Assembly (NCBI GenBank): GCA_030429735.1
Contig: JAUIET010000007.1
Coordinates: forward strand, 115,002-179,001
DNA length: 64,000 nucleotides
Source: Gammaproteobacteria bacterium
GTDB lineage: Bacteria; Pseudomonadota; Gammaproteobacteria; Pseudomonadales; JAUIET01
Direction of reading: 5' to 3'
Part shown: positions 18,247-27,411 of the stretch, piece after piece
How the letters are laid out: the number at the start of each line of letters is the position of its first letter
Numbering within the stretch: the stretch's first letter is position 1
The notes under the pieces: model-generated
Database searches by the model: none
What the model saw: the letters and a program-made list of their open reading frames with translations, nothing else
Told to the model about the DNA's origin: nothing
Made by a program: the position numbers and the translations under genes

Positions 18247-19353
18247 ATGAAAACATTAGTTATTGGTGGGGCAGGCGCCACTGGTCAGTTTATTGTAAAT
18301 GGTCTGCTGGAACGCGGCCACGACGTGACATTGTTGAATCGAGGCCGCCACCAGATACCTGAATTGCCCGCTGATATTGCGCGAATTCAATCCGACCCCT
18401 ATGACGAGCATGCATTGAGCGAGTCATTGGCTAATCAGCATTACGACCTGTGTATTGCCACCTACGGGCGTTTGCGAGCCGTGGCGCGGGTGATGCGCGA
18501 GAAATGTGACCGGTTTATTTCGGCAGGTGGTGCACCTGCCTATCGTGGCTACATGAATGCCGAGCTGTGGTGGCCGGTTGGTCTGCCGGCACCGACGAGT
18601 GAAGAGGCGCTTACCGTGAGTAGTGCCGAGGAGGATGAAAAAGGTTACCGAATTGTGCAGACTGAGCAGGCACTGTTTGAGAGCATTCCGCACGCCACCC
18701 ATTTTCGCTACCCCTATGTGTATGGGCCGTATCAGATGGCTCCGCGAGAATGGTGCATTGTGAAGCGCATACTCGATCGGCGCCCGGCCATTATCCTGCC
18801 GGATGGCGGTTTAACCTTACAAACCTATGGTTATGCTGAGAACATAGCACATGCGGTGTTGCTGGCCAGTGAGCAGCCTGACTTGGCGCAAGGGCAGATC
18901 TACAATTGTGGTGACGCACACTGTTTGAGTTTGCGTCAGGTGGTTGAAACCCTGGCGCGCGCGCTCGACCACAGCTGGGACATTGTTTCCATTCCTAACG
19001 AATTATGTGCGGCAGGCTTACCCCTGCTGGGTCAGCCGCAAAGTACGCACCGATTACTGGATATCGGCAAACTGAAACATCAGCTGGGTTATACCGACAA
19101 AGTTGACCCATTGGAGGGCCTGGCACGAACCGCTCGCTGGCTTCGTGACCACCGACCGGAGCCGGGTGGTATGGAGGAAATGGTCATGCAAGACCCATTT
19201 GATTACGCGGCTGAAGATCGTATTATCGAATCCTGGCGGGCATTAAGCGCGCAATTGCCGGGCGATGATGTATTTGACGTAGTCCCCGGTGTGGGTATGG
19301 CCTACAGTGGCCCTGGTGGGCGGCAGCGCAGTAGCGCTGAATTTAAACCCTGA
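18247..19353 (+). CDS. NAD-dependent epimerase/dehydratase family protein
   Basis: 368 residues, extended SDR fold. It begins 'MKTLVIGGAGATGQFIVNGL' with a GGxGATG dinucleotide-binding loop. The usual catalytic YxxxK appears changed: the best candidate is 'YRIVQTE' (about residue 136), with Gln where Lys is expected, so it may be an atypical reductase or isomerase. Its end resembles epimerases ('LDIGKLKHQLGY'). It is divergent from moaA (143-bp gap) and followed by the ykvA-like gene on the same strand with a 34-bp gap. Substrate not predictable. Confidence 0.85.
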   Translation: MKTLVIGGAGATGQFIVNGLLERGHDVTLLNRGRHQIPELPADIARIQSDPYDEHALSESLANQHYDLCIATYGRLRAVARVMREKCDRFISAGGAPAYRGYMNAELWWPVGLPAPTSEEALTVSSAEEDEKGYRIVQTEQALFESIPHATHFRYPYVYGPYQMAPREWCIVKRILDRRPAIILPDGGLTLQTYGYAENIAHAVLLASEQPDLAQGQIYNCGDAHCLSLRQVVETLARALDHSWDIVSIPNELCAAGLPLLGQPQSTHRLLDIGKLKHQLGYTDKVDPLEGLARTARWLRDHRPEPGGMEEMVMQDPFDYAAEDRIIESWRALSAQLPGDDVFDVVPGVGMAYSGPGGRQRSSAEFKP

Positions 19354-19387
19354 TCGGATTCAGAAAGACACAGTAGGAGCAATCGCA

Positions 19388-19861
19388 ATGGCAATCGATG
19401 ACCGCGCACGAAGAAGCCGGGTTTATCTGGAAGCGTTAAAGCTTGCGAAAGACTATCTGCAAAATCCGGAGAAACTTGATGGCCTGTTGAACAGGGCCGG
19501 TCACAAAGCGGATCAGCGTAAAGGCCGCCTGGAAGAGGCGTGGCAGCAGGTACAGCTGTTAATTGATATGTTGCGAACTTACCGCCGTGGTGAATACAAA
19601 GACCTGTCCAGCAAGTCTTTAATGCTGATCATTGCCGCCTTGTTGTACTTTGTTATACCCGCCGATCTGATACCTGACTTTCTGATTGGTCTGGGCTACA
19701 TAGATGACATCGCATTACTGGCATGGACAGTGCGTTCCATCTCTGGCGAGCTCAGCAAATTTGCCGAGTGGAAACGAATTCATTCATCCGTAATGGGTCC
19801 TGAGCGCGCAAAATCCAGCCGCGCTCGCGCCGGTCTGTTGATTGAAGGTGAATTGGGTTAA
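19388..19861 (+). CDS. YkvA family protein (DUF1232), membrane
   Basis: 157 residues from the ATG at 19388, chosen because AGGAG lies at 19375-19379, eight bases upstream. The open frame extends further left but would overlap the epimerase gene. The DUF1232 core is clear: 'LIIAALLYFVIPADLIPDFLIGLGYIDDIAL', a hydrophobic helix with the conserved 'PxDLIPDF...GxxDD' signature. The first 70 residues are basic and soluble. Function of the family is not established. It converges on the SDR gene with a 12-bp gap. Confidence 0.9.
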   Translation: MAIDDRARRSRVYLEALKLAKDYLQNPEKLDGLLNRAGHKADQRKGRLEEAWQQVQLLIDMLRTYRRGEYKDLSSKSLMLIIAALLYFVIPADLIPDFLIGLGYIDDIALLAWTVRSISGELSKFAEWKRIHSSVMGPERAKSSRARAGLLIEGELG

Positions 19862-19873
19862 TACCCGCTTGGC

Positions 19874-20659
19874 TTACTGCCCCGGATTGGCCTTTCGCAT
19901 AACCTTCCACAGAAGCCCGGGTGACAGCCGCCGAAGTAGCATCATAAAGCCGGCCGATTGAGGGCACACGCGCCAGTTTTTTGGGCTTTTGCCCTTGCTC
20001 AAGGCTGCTTCTACAGCATCAACAATGTCTTGAGGGTCTGACATGCGATTGTCTTTTTTCGCGCCCGTAATTGAGCCCGGGCCTTTCTCCACGGCCTGGT
20101 CTACCAGTGGTGTGTTAACCATCGGCGGGCAAACCAACAAGTAATGAACCGGACTGTGACGCATTTCTTCAGCCAGTACTTCCATCCATACATTAGTGGC
20201 CGCCTTGGTGGCGCTGTAACCACCAAGACCATGCGTTAGCACTGAACCGGCCATGGAGCCAAACACAACGATCTGACCTCTGCCGCGTTTCTCCATGCTG
20301 TCCATTACTGTCTTGACCATGTTAACTGTGCCGCAATAGTTGATCAGCATCTGCTTATTAGTCAGCTCGGCACTCATGCCCTGAATGGAATCACCCGGCA
20401 TGATCGCAGCACATTGGGTGAGGTGGTCTATCGGCCCCAGTTCGCCTTCCACTTTAGCAACAAGGGCACGAACGGCGTCCAGATCGGATACATCGCACTT
20501 ATAGGCGGTGATACGATCAGATTCCGCCGCGGTCGCAGCCAGGTTTTCGTCGTGCATATCAACGATCGCGACGCGCGCGCCCTTGTTGGCGAGCGTCAGG
20601 GCAGTGAGGCGCCCCATACCGCTGGCACCACCGGTGACCAGTGCTACATCTACTTGCAT
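19874..20659 (-). CDS. SDR family NAD(P)-dependent oxidoreductase
   Basis: 261 residues from ATG 20659 (GGAGAG upstream); a TTG four codons earlier lacks support. Classical short-chain dehydrogenase: cofactor loop 'TGGASGMG' near the N-terminus, 'CDVSDLDAV', then catalytic Ser in 'FGSMAGS' and 'YSATKAATN' (Tyr and Lys). Its gene starts 21 bp downstream of the end of the molybdopterin oxidoreductase gene on the same strand, so the two may be one operon. Substrate unknown. Confidence 0.9.
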   Translation of the reverse strand: MQVDVALVTGGASGMGRLTALTLANKGARVAIVDMHDENLAATAAESDRITAYKCDVSDLDAVRALVAKVEGELGPIDHLTQCAAIMPGDSIQGMSAELTNKQMLINYCGTVNMVKTVMDSMEKRGRGQIVVFGSMAGSVLTHGLGGYSATKAATNVWMEVLAEEMRHSPVHYLLVCPPMVNTPLVDQAVEKGPGSITGAKKDNRMSDPQDIVDAVEAALSKGKSPKNWRVCPQSAGFMMLLRRLSPGLLWKVMRKANPGQ

Positions 20660-20680
20660 AATGCTCTCCAAAGAATATTG

Positions 20681-22945
20681 TTAGGCCGCATAAACCTGCA
20701 CTTTCGCGCCATTGACAACACTGGTGCCCGAGGCCGTATCAAGCGCCTCATGGTCGATCAGGTCGTTACAGCTGATGCCTGGCGCCTGATCATTGGCGAG
20801 GCTTTGGCGTGAGTCGCTGTAGATGTGACCGAAACCATGCGGAATACTGACTACACCGGGCATGATGTCATTGCTGATTTCCACCGGTACCCTTGCTTCA
20901 CCTACGGTGGACTTTAGCAATGCCAGGCCACCGTCACTCAGACCAATACGCTCAGCGTCATTGCGGTGTATGATCATGGTGCAGCGGTCTTTACCGCGTA
21001 CATATTGTTTGATGTTATGCAACCATGAGTTCATATCGCGTATGTGGCGGCGTCCAATCAATAGCATATCGTGGTCACTGGAGCTGGATTGCGGCGATGC
21101 CAAGTTCTGCGAGAAGGCCTCTGCCAGTCTGGCAAACTCACCAGTAATCAATGGGTGCATCAATCGAATACGCTGACCTTCGGTTTTCAGCTGCTCTGGC
21201 AATTGGCTTTGCAATGGTCCCAGATCGACATTGCCGCCAAGCGTTCTCAGTCGCGCTAGCGACAGGCCTTGCTCGTCGGTCGAGTCAAATCCGTCGCCGT
21301 ACGGGCCGTTACGCAGCATCAGGTCTATGATTCTTTCCCAGCCAGGCTGCTCGGCGTATTCGGCGCGAATCGCGTCTGCGTCCAGCTCGCGACCAATAGC
21401 GGCTGATTGTTTGACCACTCTGTCCAAGGTGCCCTCGAACATGAAATTGTCCATGTCTTCGCTACTGATACCATTCAGGCCAGCCGTAATCGCACACAGT
21501 GATTCGCCCATTGTGCGCAGATCGTTCTCGGGTTCAAACAACTGCGGCGTGTAATTCACGAAGTTTCGCCCGCTGGTGCCGGTAAATGTCAGGTCGTAGT
21601 TGCTTTGCTCTGCCTGTGTTGTAGATGGCAAGATAATGTCGGCCTGGCTGCTGGTTTCATTAATGTAAATATCCAATGCCACCATGAAGTCCAGCGTTTT
21701 CATGGCTTGGCGAATTTCTTTGCCGTTGGGTACGCTCAGCACGGGATTGCCGCATATTGTGATCAATGCGCGCACTCTGTCTTTACCGGGTGCGGTTATT
21801 TCTTCGGCCATAAGATTCGCCGGCAATTCTCCGCATGTTTCAGGGAAGCCGCGCACACGCGACGCCCATCGTCCCCAGTGTTCTGTGGTGTCTGCTGTGC
21901 CAGGCCCGGGAGCACTGGTAGCGGGTCTTGGAAACATCATGCCGCCAGGTACGTCCAGTTTGCCGGCCAGCAAGCTGATAACATCTACTAACCATGAGGC
22001 CAGCGTTCCGTACTCCTGGGTGCACAAGCCAATGCGGCCGTACGCGGCGCCAGTGGCTGCCGCGCAATATTCGGTAACCAGTTGGCGTAACACCTCCGGG
22101 GCGATACCCGTTAGTTTGGCGGTGCTCTCCGGCGTGTAGTCTTGAACGGCGGCCCGCAGATCATCAATACCGTCAATCAAGCCGTCCAGATGGCCTGGTG
22201 TGATCAATTCTTTGGTGAACATTTCATTCACAAACGCCATCAACATATACGCGTCAGTACCCGGTCGGATGTATATGTGCTGGTCCGCTTGCTCAGCCGT
22301 TTCAGTAAAGCGAGGATCGATCACCACCACTTTGCCGCCGCGCTGACGTATGGCTTTAAGGCGAGACTCAATATCGGGCGCAGACATCAGGCTGCCCTGT
22401 GAGACCATTGGGTTAGCGCCCATGATAATGAAATAATCGGTACGGTCTGTATCAGGAATGGGGAACTTCCATTCCTCGCCATACAGCACAAAACTGCCCA
22501 TTTGCTGCGGGTGCTGATCAACCGTACCGGCTGAAAAAAAACGCTCTGTGCCGAGTGATTGCATCAAGCCCTGTAGATACAATTGGCAGCTGACAATATG
22601 ACCGGTTGGGTTGCCTACGTACAAAGCGATGGCGTCTTTACCCGATTCCGCACGGATGGTATTCAGTTGTTTTGCAATTTCTGCGAAGGCATCGTCCCAG
22701 CTAATAGGCTCCCAATCGCCTGAAGGCGTTTTGCGCACGGGTGTGCGCAGGCGTTCCGGATCGTCGTGAATGTATTTGAAGGCTTGTGACTTCGCGCATA
22801 CATAGCCCTGGCTGCGAGGGTCGTCCGGATCACCGTGAATAGACACGATTTTTTGTGCTGCATCATCGACTTCTAAAATCAGCCCGCAGCAGGCTTCGCA
22901 AGTGGGACAAGAGCGCTTCACCGTACGCGTGGTCGCGGTATTCAT
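20681..22945 (-). CDS. Molybdopterin-dependent oxidoreductase (DMSO reductase superfamily)
   Basis: 754 residues from ATG 22945, preceded by GGAAG at eight-base spacing; the longer frame to 23011 has no such site. The N-terminal 4Fe-4S motif is 'CPTCEACCG' with a fourth Cys in 'GYVCAK'. The cofactor-binding regions follow: 'IALYVGNPTGH', 'DYFIIMGANPMVSQG', 'KVVVIDPRFTETAEQADQHI', 'VSIPHGFGHIYSD'. No Tat signal is seen, so it is cytoplasmic. This matches the family often labelled molybdopterin oxidoreductase/formate dehydrogenase-like without further definition. The residue before 'PMVSQG' is Asn rather than Sec or Cys at a formate-dehydrogenase position, so formate is not clearly the substrate. 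Confidence 0.9.
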   Translation of the reverse strand: MNTATTRTVKRSCPTCEACCGLILEVDDAAQKIVSIHGDPDDPRSQGYVCAKSQAFKYIHDDPERLRTPVRKTPSGDWEPISWDDAFAEIAKQLNTIRAESGKDAIALYVGNPTGHIVSCQLYLQGLMQSLGTERFFSAGTVDQHPQQMGSFVLYGEEWKFPIPDTDRTDYFIIMGANPMVSQGSLMSAPDIESRLKAIRQRGGKVVVIDPRFTETAEQADQHIYIRPGTDAYMLMAFVNEMFTKELITPGHLDGLIDGIDDLRAAVQDYTPESTAKLTGIAPEVLRQLVTEYCAAATGAAYGRIGLCTQEYGTLASWLVDVISLLAGKLDVPGGMMFPRPATSAPGPGTADTTEHWGRWASRVRGFPETCGELPANLMAEEITAPGKDRVRALITICGNPVLSVPNGKEIRQAMKTLDFMVALDIYINETSSQADIILPSTTQAEQSNYDLTFTGTSGRNFVNYTPQLFEPENDLRTMGESLCAITAGLNGISSEDMDNFMFEGTLDRVVKQSAAIGRELDADAIRAEYAEQPGWERIIDLMLRNGPYGDGFDSTDEQGLSLARLRTLGGNVDLGPLQSQLPEQLKTEGQRIRLMHPLITGEFARLAEAFSQNLASPQSSSSDHDMLLIGRRHIRDMNSWLHNIKQYVRGKDRCTMIIHRNDAERIGLSDGGLALLKSTVGEARVPVEISNDIMPGVVSIPHGFGHIYSDSRQSLANDQAPGISCNDLIDHEALDTASGTSVVNGAKVQVYAA

Positions 22946-23116
22946 AGGTGCTTCCGGGTTTCCTGTGTGCCCCGGATGGTACGTGAAACACCCAAGGGCG
23001 GCAGTAAACATAACCGTGGTGTAATGCGTGACTGCAAAAGCCGGTAGAGATCGTACGAGTGCGCTGTAAAAACTGGTAAGCTCTTGGTACCAACCATCCC
23101 ATGATCAGGAGTTCAG

Positions 23117-24220
23117 TTGTTGACTAATCGAAAATTGCTCATAGCCGTATTTTTATTGGCAGCTACCTCATCGTGCGGTGTACCGGAAGGGACTGTTATT
23201 GAGGGGTGCACCTCTACTGAAAAGATGCGGGTGGTTTGCGGTATGCAGTCGCCTGAAGACATCGCTGTTATTGATGGCGGAGATTACCTGTTACTTAGTG
23301 AGCTGGGTGATATGGGTGTGCGCTCTGGTCGAATCCTGCGCTTCGATGTGACCACTGAAGAGTTTCAGGTGGCTTACCCTTTCCCGGCGCGAGAAGCCTC
23401 GGCGCCGGAGAACGTTCAGGGCAGTGCCGATTGTCTGACGCCACCGAGTGAAGATATCAGTCCGCATGGTTCCCATTTGGTTCAGCTTCGCGATGGCAGT
23501 TGGCGCTATCTGGTGGTTAACCATGGTGATCGTGAAGCGGTGGAGCTGTTTTCCGTTGAACGCGATGAAGAGGGCATGCCTCATTTGCATTGGCAAGGCT
23601 GCGTATTGCCTGCTGAAAATACGCACATCAATGACGTGGTCGGTTTGTCGAACGGTGATGTTGTGTACACGCGTATGTATCGCCCCGACGACTTTATGAG
23701 CCAGCAACTCGGCATGCTGATCAAGGCTAACACAGGCGATGTGTGGCGATGGAGCCGTGCCAAGGGACCCAGGTTATTGCCATACACTGCAGGCAGTCTC
23801 ACCAATGGTATTGAGATCAGTGCTGATGAGCGCTTCGTTTTTATTAACCAATACATGAATGAAGAAGTGCATAAATATGATTTGGAGGAAGAACGAATTG
23901 TGGGTATAGCGCCCGTACCCAATGTGGACAATAGCGCGTGGGGACCCAATGGCGAGCTATGGCTGGCAAGTCATACTGGGGAAGTATCCGCGATGATGAA
24001 GTGCTTCCGTAACTCTTCGCGGCCTTGCGGTTTGGCTTTTGAGATTGTGGCCCTGGACCCAGACAGCATGGAAAGCCGCGTGGTTTTCCAGCATCAGGGT
24101 CCGCCGATGGGCGCTGTCACCGTGGCCACTCCGCTGGGCGACAAGGTTTACCTGGGTTCCTTCGTCGGCGACCGTCTGGCCATCGTTGCAATGAGTGAAT
24201 TCCAGGTAGGCGACGAATAA
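23117..24220 (+). CDS. Secreted or lipid-anchored beta-propeller-like protein
   Basis: 367 residues, TTG start at 23117 with AGGAG at 23107-23111 (a second TTG follows immediately). A signal sequence 'LLIAVFLLAATSSCG' ends in a weak lipobox. The body contains repeating strands reminiscent of SMP-30/gluconolactonase-type propellers ('PNVDNSAWGPNGELWLASHTG', 'LTNGIEISADERFVFINQYM') and two more Cys pairs. Probably periplasmic or outer-membrane attached. Possible lactonase or arylesterase-like activity, but no substrate can be named. The SLC13 transporter gene follows on the same strand. Confidence 0.7.
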   Translation: MLTNRKLLIAVFLLAATSSCGVPEGTVIEGCTSTEKMRVVCGMQSPEDIAVIDGGDYLLLSELGDMGVRSGRILRFDVTTEEFQVAYPFPAREASAPENVQGSADCLTPPSEDISPHGSHLVQLRDGSWRYLVVNHGDREAVELFSVERDEEGMPHLHWQGCVLPAENTHINDVVGLSNGDVVYTRMYRPDDFMSQQLGMLIKANTGDVWRWSRAKGPRLLPYTAGSLTNGIEISADERFVFINQYMNEEVHKYDLEEERIVGIAPVPNVDNSAWGPNGELWLASHTGEVSAMMKCFRNSSRPCGLAFEIVALDPDSMESRVVFQHQGPPMGAVTVATPLGDKVYLGSFVGDRLAIVAMSEFQVGDE

Positions 24221-24269
24221 ATATGCGAAACCGTAGGTGTACTTATTCCGGGGTTGTGGCGTAGAACTA

Positions 24270-25643
24270 ATGACACGCTCATTATTTCTCACGTTGGGAC
24301 CGTTGTTGGCGGCCGTCGCCTACACTCTGTCGGCGTCAGCTGGTTACAGCACAGATATTGCCTGGACTGCGGCAATTACGGTGTGTTGTATCGTGTGGTG
24401 GATTAGCGAAGCCATACCGATTCCCGTTACCTCTCTGTTGCCGTTGGCTTTGTTTCCAATGACGGGTGTGCTGACCAAAGAGCAGGTCGCAGAGGCCTAT
24501 GGCAGCAGTTTGATTCTGTTATTGCTGGGCGGCTTTATCCTAAGCCGAGCAATGGAGCACAGTGGCGCGCACAAACGGCTTGCCTTATATACCATTCGCC
24601 TGATCGGCGGCAATTCCTCCAAACACATTGTCTGGGGCTTTATGCTGGCTGCGGCGCTATTGAGCATGTGGATTTCAAACATGGCCACGGTGCTGATGAT
24701 GTTGCCGATAGCACTTGCGGTAATGGCGCAATCCAATGATCAATCCATCGCAGTACCGTTAATGTTAGGGATTGCGTACTCAGCAAGTGTTGGTGGAATG
24801 GGTACGCCGATAGGTACAACTCCCAACCTGGTTTTTATGGAGGTCTACGCAGAAACCACCGGTATTCAGATAGGTTTCGTTGAATGGATGACGGTGGCGT
24901 TGCCGGTGGTGTTCATGATGATCCCCCTGATTGCCTGGAGCATCACCCGCAAATTGCCTGACGGCGGTTCGTTTACCTTGCCTACGGTTGGCCAGTGGAG
25001 CTCGCATGAGCGACGTGTACTTCTGGTATTTGGTTTAACAGCGCTGGCATGGGTAACCCGAAAGGAACCCTTTGGCGGATGGAGCACCTGGTTTGGCATG
25101 CCCGGTGCTAACGATGCCAGTGTAGCGTTTATCGCTGTGATCGCCATGTTCATCATACCCAGTGGTATGCAGAAGGGTGAACGCTTGCTGAATTGGGAGC
25201 GTGCCAGCGATATTCAATGGGGCATATTGCTGCTGTTTGCGGGTGGCTTGTGTATTGCTAAGGGATTTACCGTGTCCGGTTTGGGCGCTGCAATGGCTAG
25301 TGGCCTGACTGTGCTGGAAACGGTGCCGGTGTTTGTGATGCTGCTGGGCTTGTGTTTGTTTGTCACATTTCTCACGGAAACAACCAGCAACACGGCCAGC
25401 GCGGCCTTACTGCTGCCGATTCTCGCGGCAGCCGCATCAGCGATGGGCATTGCCCCGGAAGTACTGATGTATCCGGCGGTCCTGACTGCGAGTTGCGCGT
25501 TTATGCTGCCTGTGGCTACAGCACCAAACGCGATCGTGTTTGCCAGTGGCCAGGTAACTACCCAGCGCATGGCCAGAGAAGGTTTGATTCTTAATGTGTT
25601 GGGCGCAAGCTTGATCGCCAGTTACTTCTACCTGATCAACTAG
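24270..25643 (+). CDS. SLC13/DASS family sodium:anion symporter
   Basis: About 457 residues from ATG 24270; an upstream in-frame start at 24237 is possible. It has about 11 hydrophobic segments. Family signatures include 'WWISEAIPIPVTSLLP' in the first part, 'SNMATVLMMLPIALA', 'GGMGTPIGTTPNLVFM' (one sodium/substrate hairpin) and 'TEMTSNT'-like 'LTETTSNTASAALLLPI' (second hairpin), then 'PVATAPNAIVFASG'. These define divalent-anion/Na+ symporters of the inner membrane that import dicarboxylates or sulfate. It follows the propeller gene by about 50 bp. Confidence 0.92.
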   Translation: MTRSLFLTLGPLLAAVAYTLSASAGYSTDIAWTAAITVCCIVWWISEAIPIPVTSLLPLALFPMTGVLTKEQVAEAYGSSLILLLLGGFILSRAMEHSGAHKRLALYTIRLIGGNSSKHIVWGFMLAAALLSMWISNMATVLMMLPIALAVMAQSNDQSIAVPLMLGIAYSASVGGMGTPIGTTPNLVFMEVYAETTGIQIGFVEWMTVALPVVFMMIPLIAWSITRKLPDGGSFTLPTVGQWSSHERRVLLVFGLTALAWVTRKEPFGGWSTWFGMPGANDASVAFIAVIAMFIIPSGMQKGERLLNWERASDIQWGILLLFAGGLCIAKGFTVSGLGAAMASGLTVLETVPVFVMLLGLCLFVTFLTETTSNTASAALLLPILAAAASAMGIAPEVLMYPAVLTASCAFMLPVATAPNAIVFASGQVTTQRMAREGLILNVLGASLIASYFYLIN

Positions 25644-25819
25644 CTCAGTTCAGATTGCCACACGTGCGCCGCCAGGTCATCATCGCGCCGCCCCACGATT
25701 CGGCGCCTGTCTTCTTTGCCTGGCTCGAACCGAATCGTTTGGCGTCGATCACTCGCGTTGCGCCGAGCTTCATTGCGGCGCTCCGGGCCCTGATAGCTTG
25801 GGTTACGTGCTTCAAACAT
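25640..25819 (-). CDS. Small Arg-rich hypothetical protein
   Basis: 59 residues from ATG 25819, chosen because AAGGA precedes it at nine bases; a GTG at 25849 would add ten residues. It is strongly charged, with repeated 'RR' blocks ('GPERRNEARRNASDRRQ', 'KEDRRRIVGRRDDD'). This pattern occurs in short conserved gammaproteobacterial proteins of unknown role, possibly nucleic-acid or membrane-surface binding. It converges with the SLC13 gene, overlapping its last 4 bp. Confidence 0.65.
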   Translation of the reverse strand: MFEARNPSYQGPERRNEARRNASDRRQTIRFEPGKEDRRRIVGRRDDDLAAHVWQSELS

Positions 25820-25866
25820 CGTCTGGAATCCTTTCTTTAACTGCGGCACTACAGCTGGCTGGCGTG

Positions 25867-26343
25867 CTAGAGTTTTTCCATTATTGCATCAGCAGAGCTG
25901 TTTTCAAGTCCTGGACCGTCTTCCAGACCAAGATGGGTAACAACGCCGTCGTCAATAATCATCGCAAAACGCTGTGACCGGGTACCCATGCCGAAACCAC
26001 TGCCGTCCATGGTCAGCCCCAGAGCGGACGCGTACTCGCCATTGCCATCAGCCGCCATAATGATGTTCTCTGCATTTTGCGAGTCACCCCAGGCCCCCAT
26101 TACGAACACATCATTGACCGACATGCAGACAATATTATCCACGCCTTTGGCTTTAATCTCATCGGCATGCACAACAAAACCGGGTAAATGCGCAGCTGAG
26201 CAGGTGGGTGTGAACGCGCCTGGCACGGCAAATAGAACGGTTTTCTTGCCGTTAAACAGTTCGTCCGTTGTAACGTCAGTTGGGCCTTCAGCACCCATCA
26301 CTTTAAAAGAGCCAGCCGGAACTTTGTCGCCTTCTTGAATCAT
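25867..26343 (-). CDS. Peroxiredoxin (Prx5 subfamily)
   Basis: 158 residues. Peroxidatic Cys48 lies in 'PGAFTPTCS', the Prx5-type signature, with the supporting Arg in 'GTRSQRFAMII'. The overall length matches single-domain Prx5 proteins. It reduces peroxides in the cytoplasm using thioredoxin or glutathione systems. There is no N-terminal targeting sequence and no adjoining glutaredoxin domain. Confidence 0.95.
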   Translation of the reverse strand: MIQEGDKVPAGSFKVMGAEGPTDVTTDELFNGKKTVLFAVPGAFTPTCSAAHLPGFVVHADEIKAKGVDNIVCMSVNDVFVMGAWGDSQNAENIIMAADGNGEYASALGLTMDGSGFGMGTRSQRFAMIIDDGVVTHLGLEDGPGLENSSADAIMEKL

Positions 26344-26447
26344 TGTTCTTTACCCTGTTGAGTTTTCTTTAAGCTGCGCAATCTTGCACCACAGTGTCTA
26401 TCTTACCAATCGCTGCGCGCGCTTACCATCGCACAGACAGGTATCTG

Positions 26448-27341
26448 TTAATCGGCATTGCTGAGTGATGCGTACAGTGTGGCAATCCAGTTGGCTTCCT
26501 TAATAAAGCCCGCGCCCCAGGATTGCAGCTGTTCGGGTAAGCCCTGTTCGCTGATCTGCTCCAGAGAGAGACCCTCGCTAAGACGTTCTTCCATCCAGCT
26601 AATGCTCCGCGTTAACATTTCATGAGTTCGCGCCAGATCGGCTTTTTTTGATAACGGACCATGCCCGGGCACCACAACCCAGTCTTCATCGATCATGGCC
26701 AACACCGCCGCAACATTGCGTGCCATTCCCTGTACGGAGCCACCTGACTGCAGGTCGACGAAAGGAAACCAGTTGGCGAACAGGTGATCTCCCATATGGA
26801 CAATCTTGCTGGGTTCGATAAATGCGATGCTGTCACCGTCTGTATGTCCATTGGCGAAGTGCCGCAGGCGGATGACTTGCTTGCCTTCGTACAGGGTGGT
26901 GCTGTCCTCGTAGGTTACTACCGGCAAGGCATGTGGCGCGGCCGGTGGGACCACGCGCTTGAAGGCCTCGAAATTCATGCCTTCCTGAAGTCGCTTTCTG
27001 ACATTGTCATGGGCAACCAGATTGGTTCGCGGGCCGAGATAATCATTGCCTCCCGCGTGATCAAAGTGCCAATGGGTGTTTACCATAAAGCGCAACGGCT
27101 TATTACCCACTTCCATGATCGTATTGAACAGATCGGCGGCTTGTTCAGGGTAGCCATTGTCGATCACCAGCAGCGAGCGATCGCCCTCAACCACAACAAT
27201 ATTCCCGCCATCGCCCTGGATTAGATGCACGTTGTCGCGTATCTCGGCATGGCTTATGGTCGGTTTTTCGGTCGGCTGGGCAAATGCAGGACCGACGACT
27301 GCGACCAGTACCAGTGATGCTATACGAGAAAAAAGTGTCAT
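26448..27341 (-). CDS. Secreted MBL-fold metallo-hydrolase
   Basis: 297 residues. Signal peptide ending 'GPAFAQ'. The metal site is 'THWHFDHAGG' (H90, H92, D94, H95), with further ligands in 'HFANGHTDGDS' and 'VVPGHGPLS'. This is the metallo-beta-lactamase superfamily, subgroup of periplasmic hydrolases often labelled SoxH/QuiP-like or subclass-B-like. A beta-lactamase role is not implied by sequence alone. It lies 70 bp downstream of pckA in the same direction. Confidence 0.9.
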   Translation of the reverse strand: MTLFSRIASLVLVAVVGPAFAQPTEKPTISHAEIRDNVHLIQGDGGNIVVVEGDRSLLVIDNGYPEQAADLFNTIMEVGNKPLRFMVNTHWHFDHAGGNDYLGPRTNLVAHDNVRKRLQEGMNFEAFKRVVPPAAPHALPVVTYEDSTTLYEGKQVIRLRHFANGHTDGDSIAFIEPSKIVHMGDHLFANWFPFVDLQSGGSVQGMARNVAAVLAMIDEDWVVVPGHGPLSKKADLARTHEMLTRSISWMEERLSEGLSLEQISEQGLPEQLQSWGAGFIKEANWIATLYASLSNAD

Positions 27342-27411
27342 TGATCCGCCTCTTGCGTTAACAGAAGCAGATCATACCCTAGCCCGCATTATTCATGAAC
27401 CCAATGCTGAC

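Noticed and set aside
25988..26338. 116-codon plus-strand frame opposite the peroxiredoxin
   Set aside because: Antisense to a complete, motif-bearing peroxiredoxin gene.
26448..27341. MBL-fold protein as an antibiotic-resistance beta-lactamase
   Set aside because: Only the general metal-binding motif is present; many periplasmic hydrolases share it and nothing points to beta-lactams.
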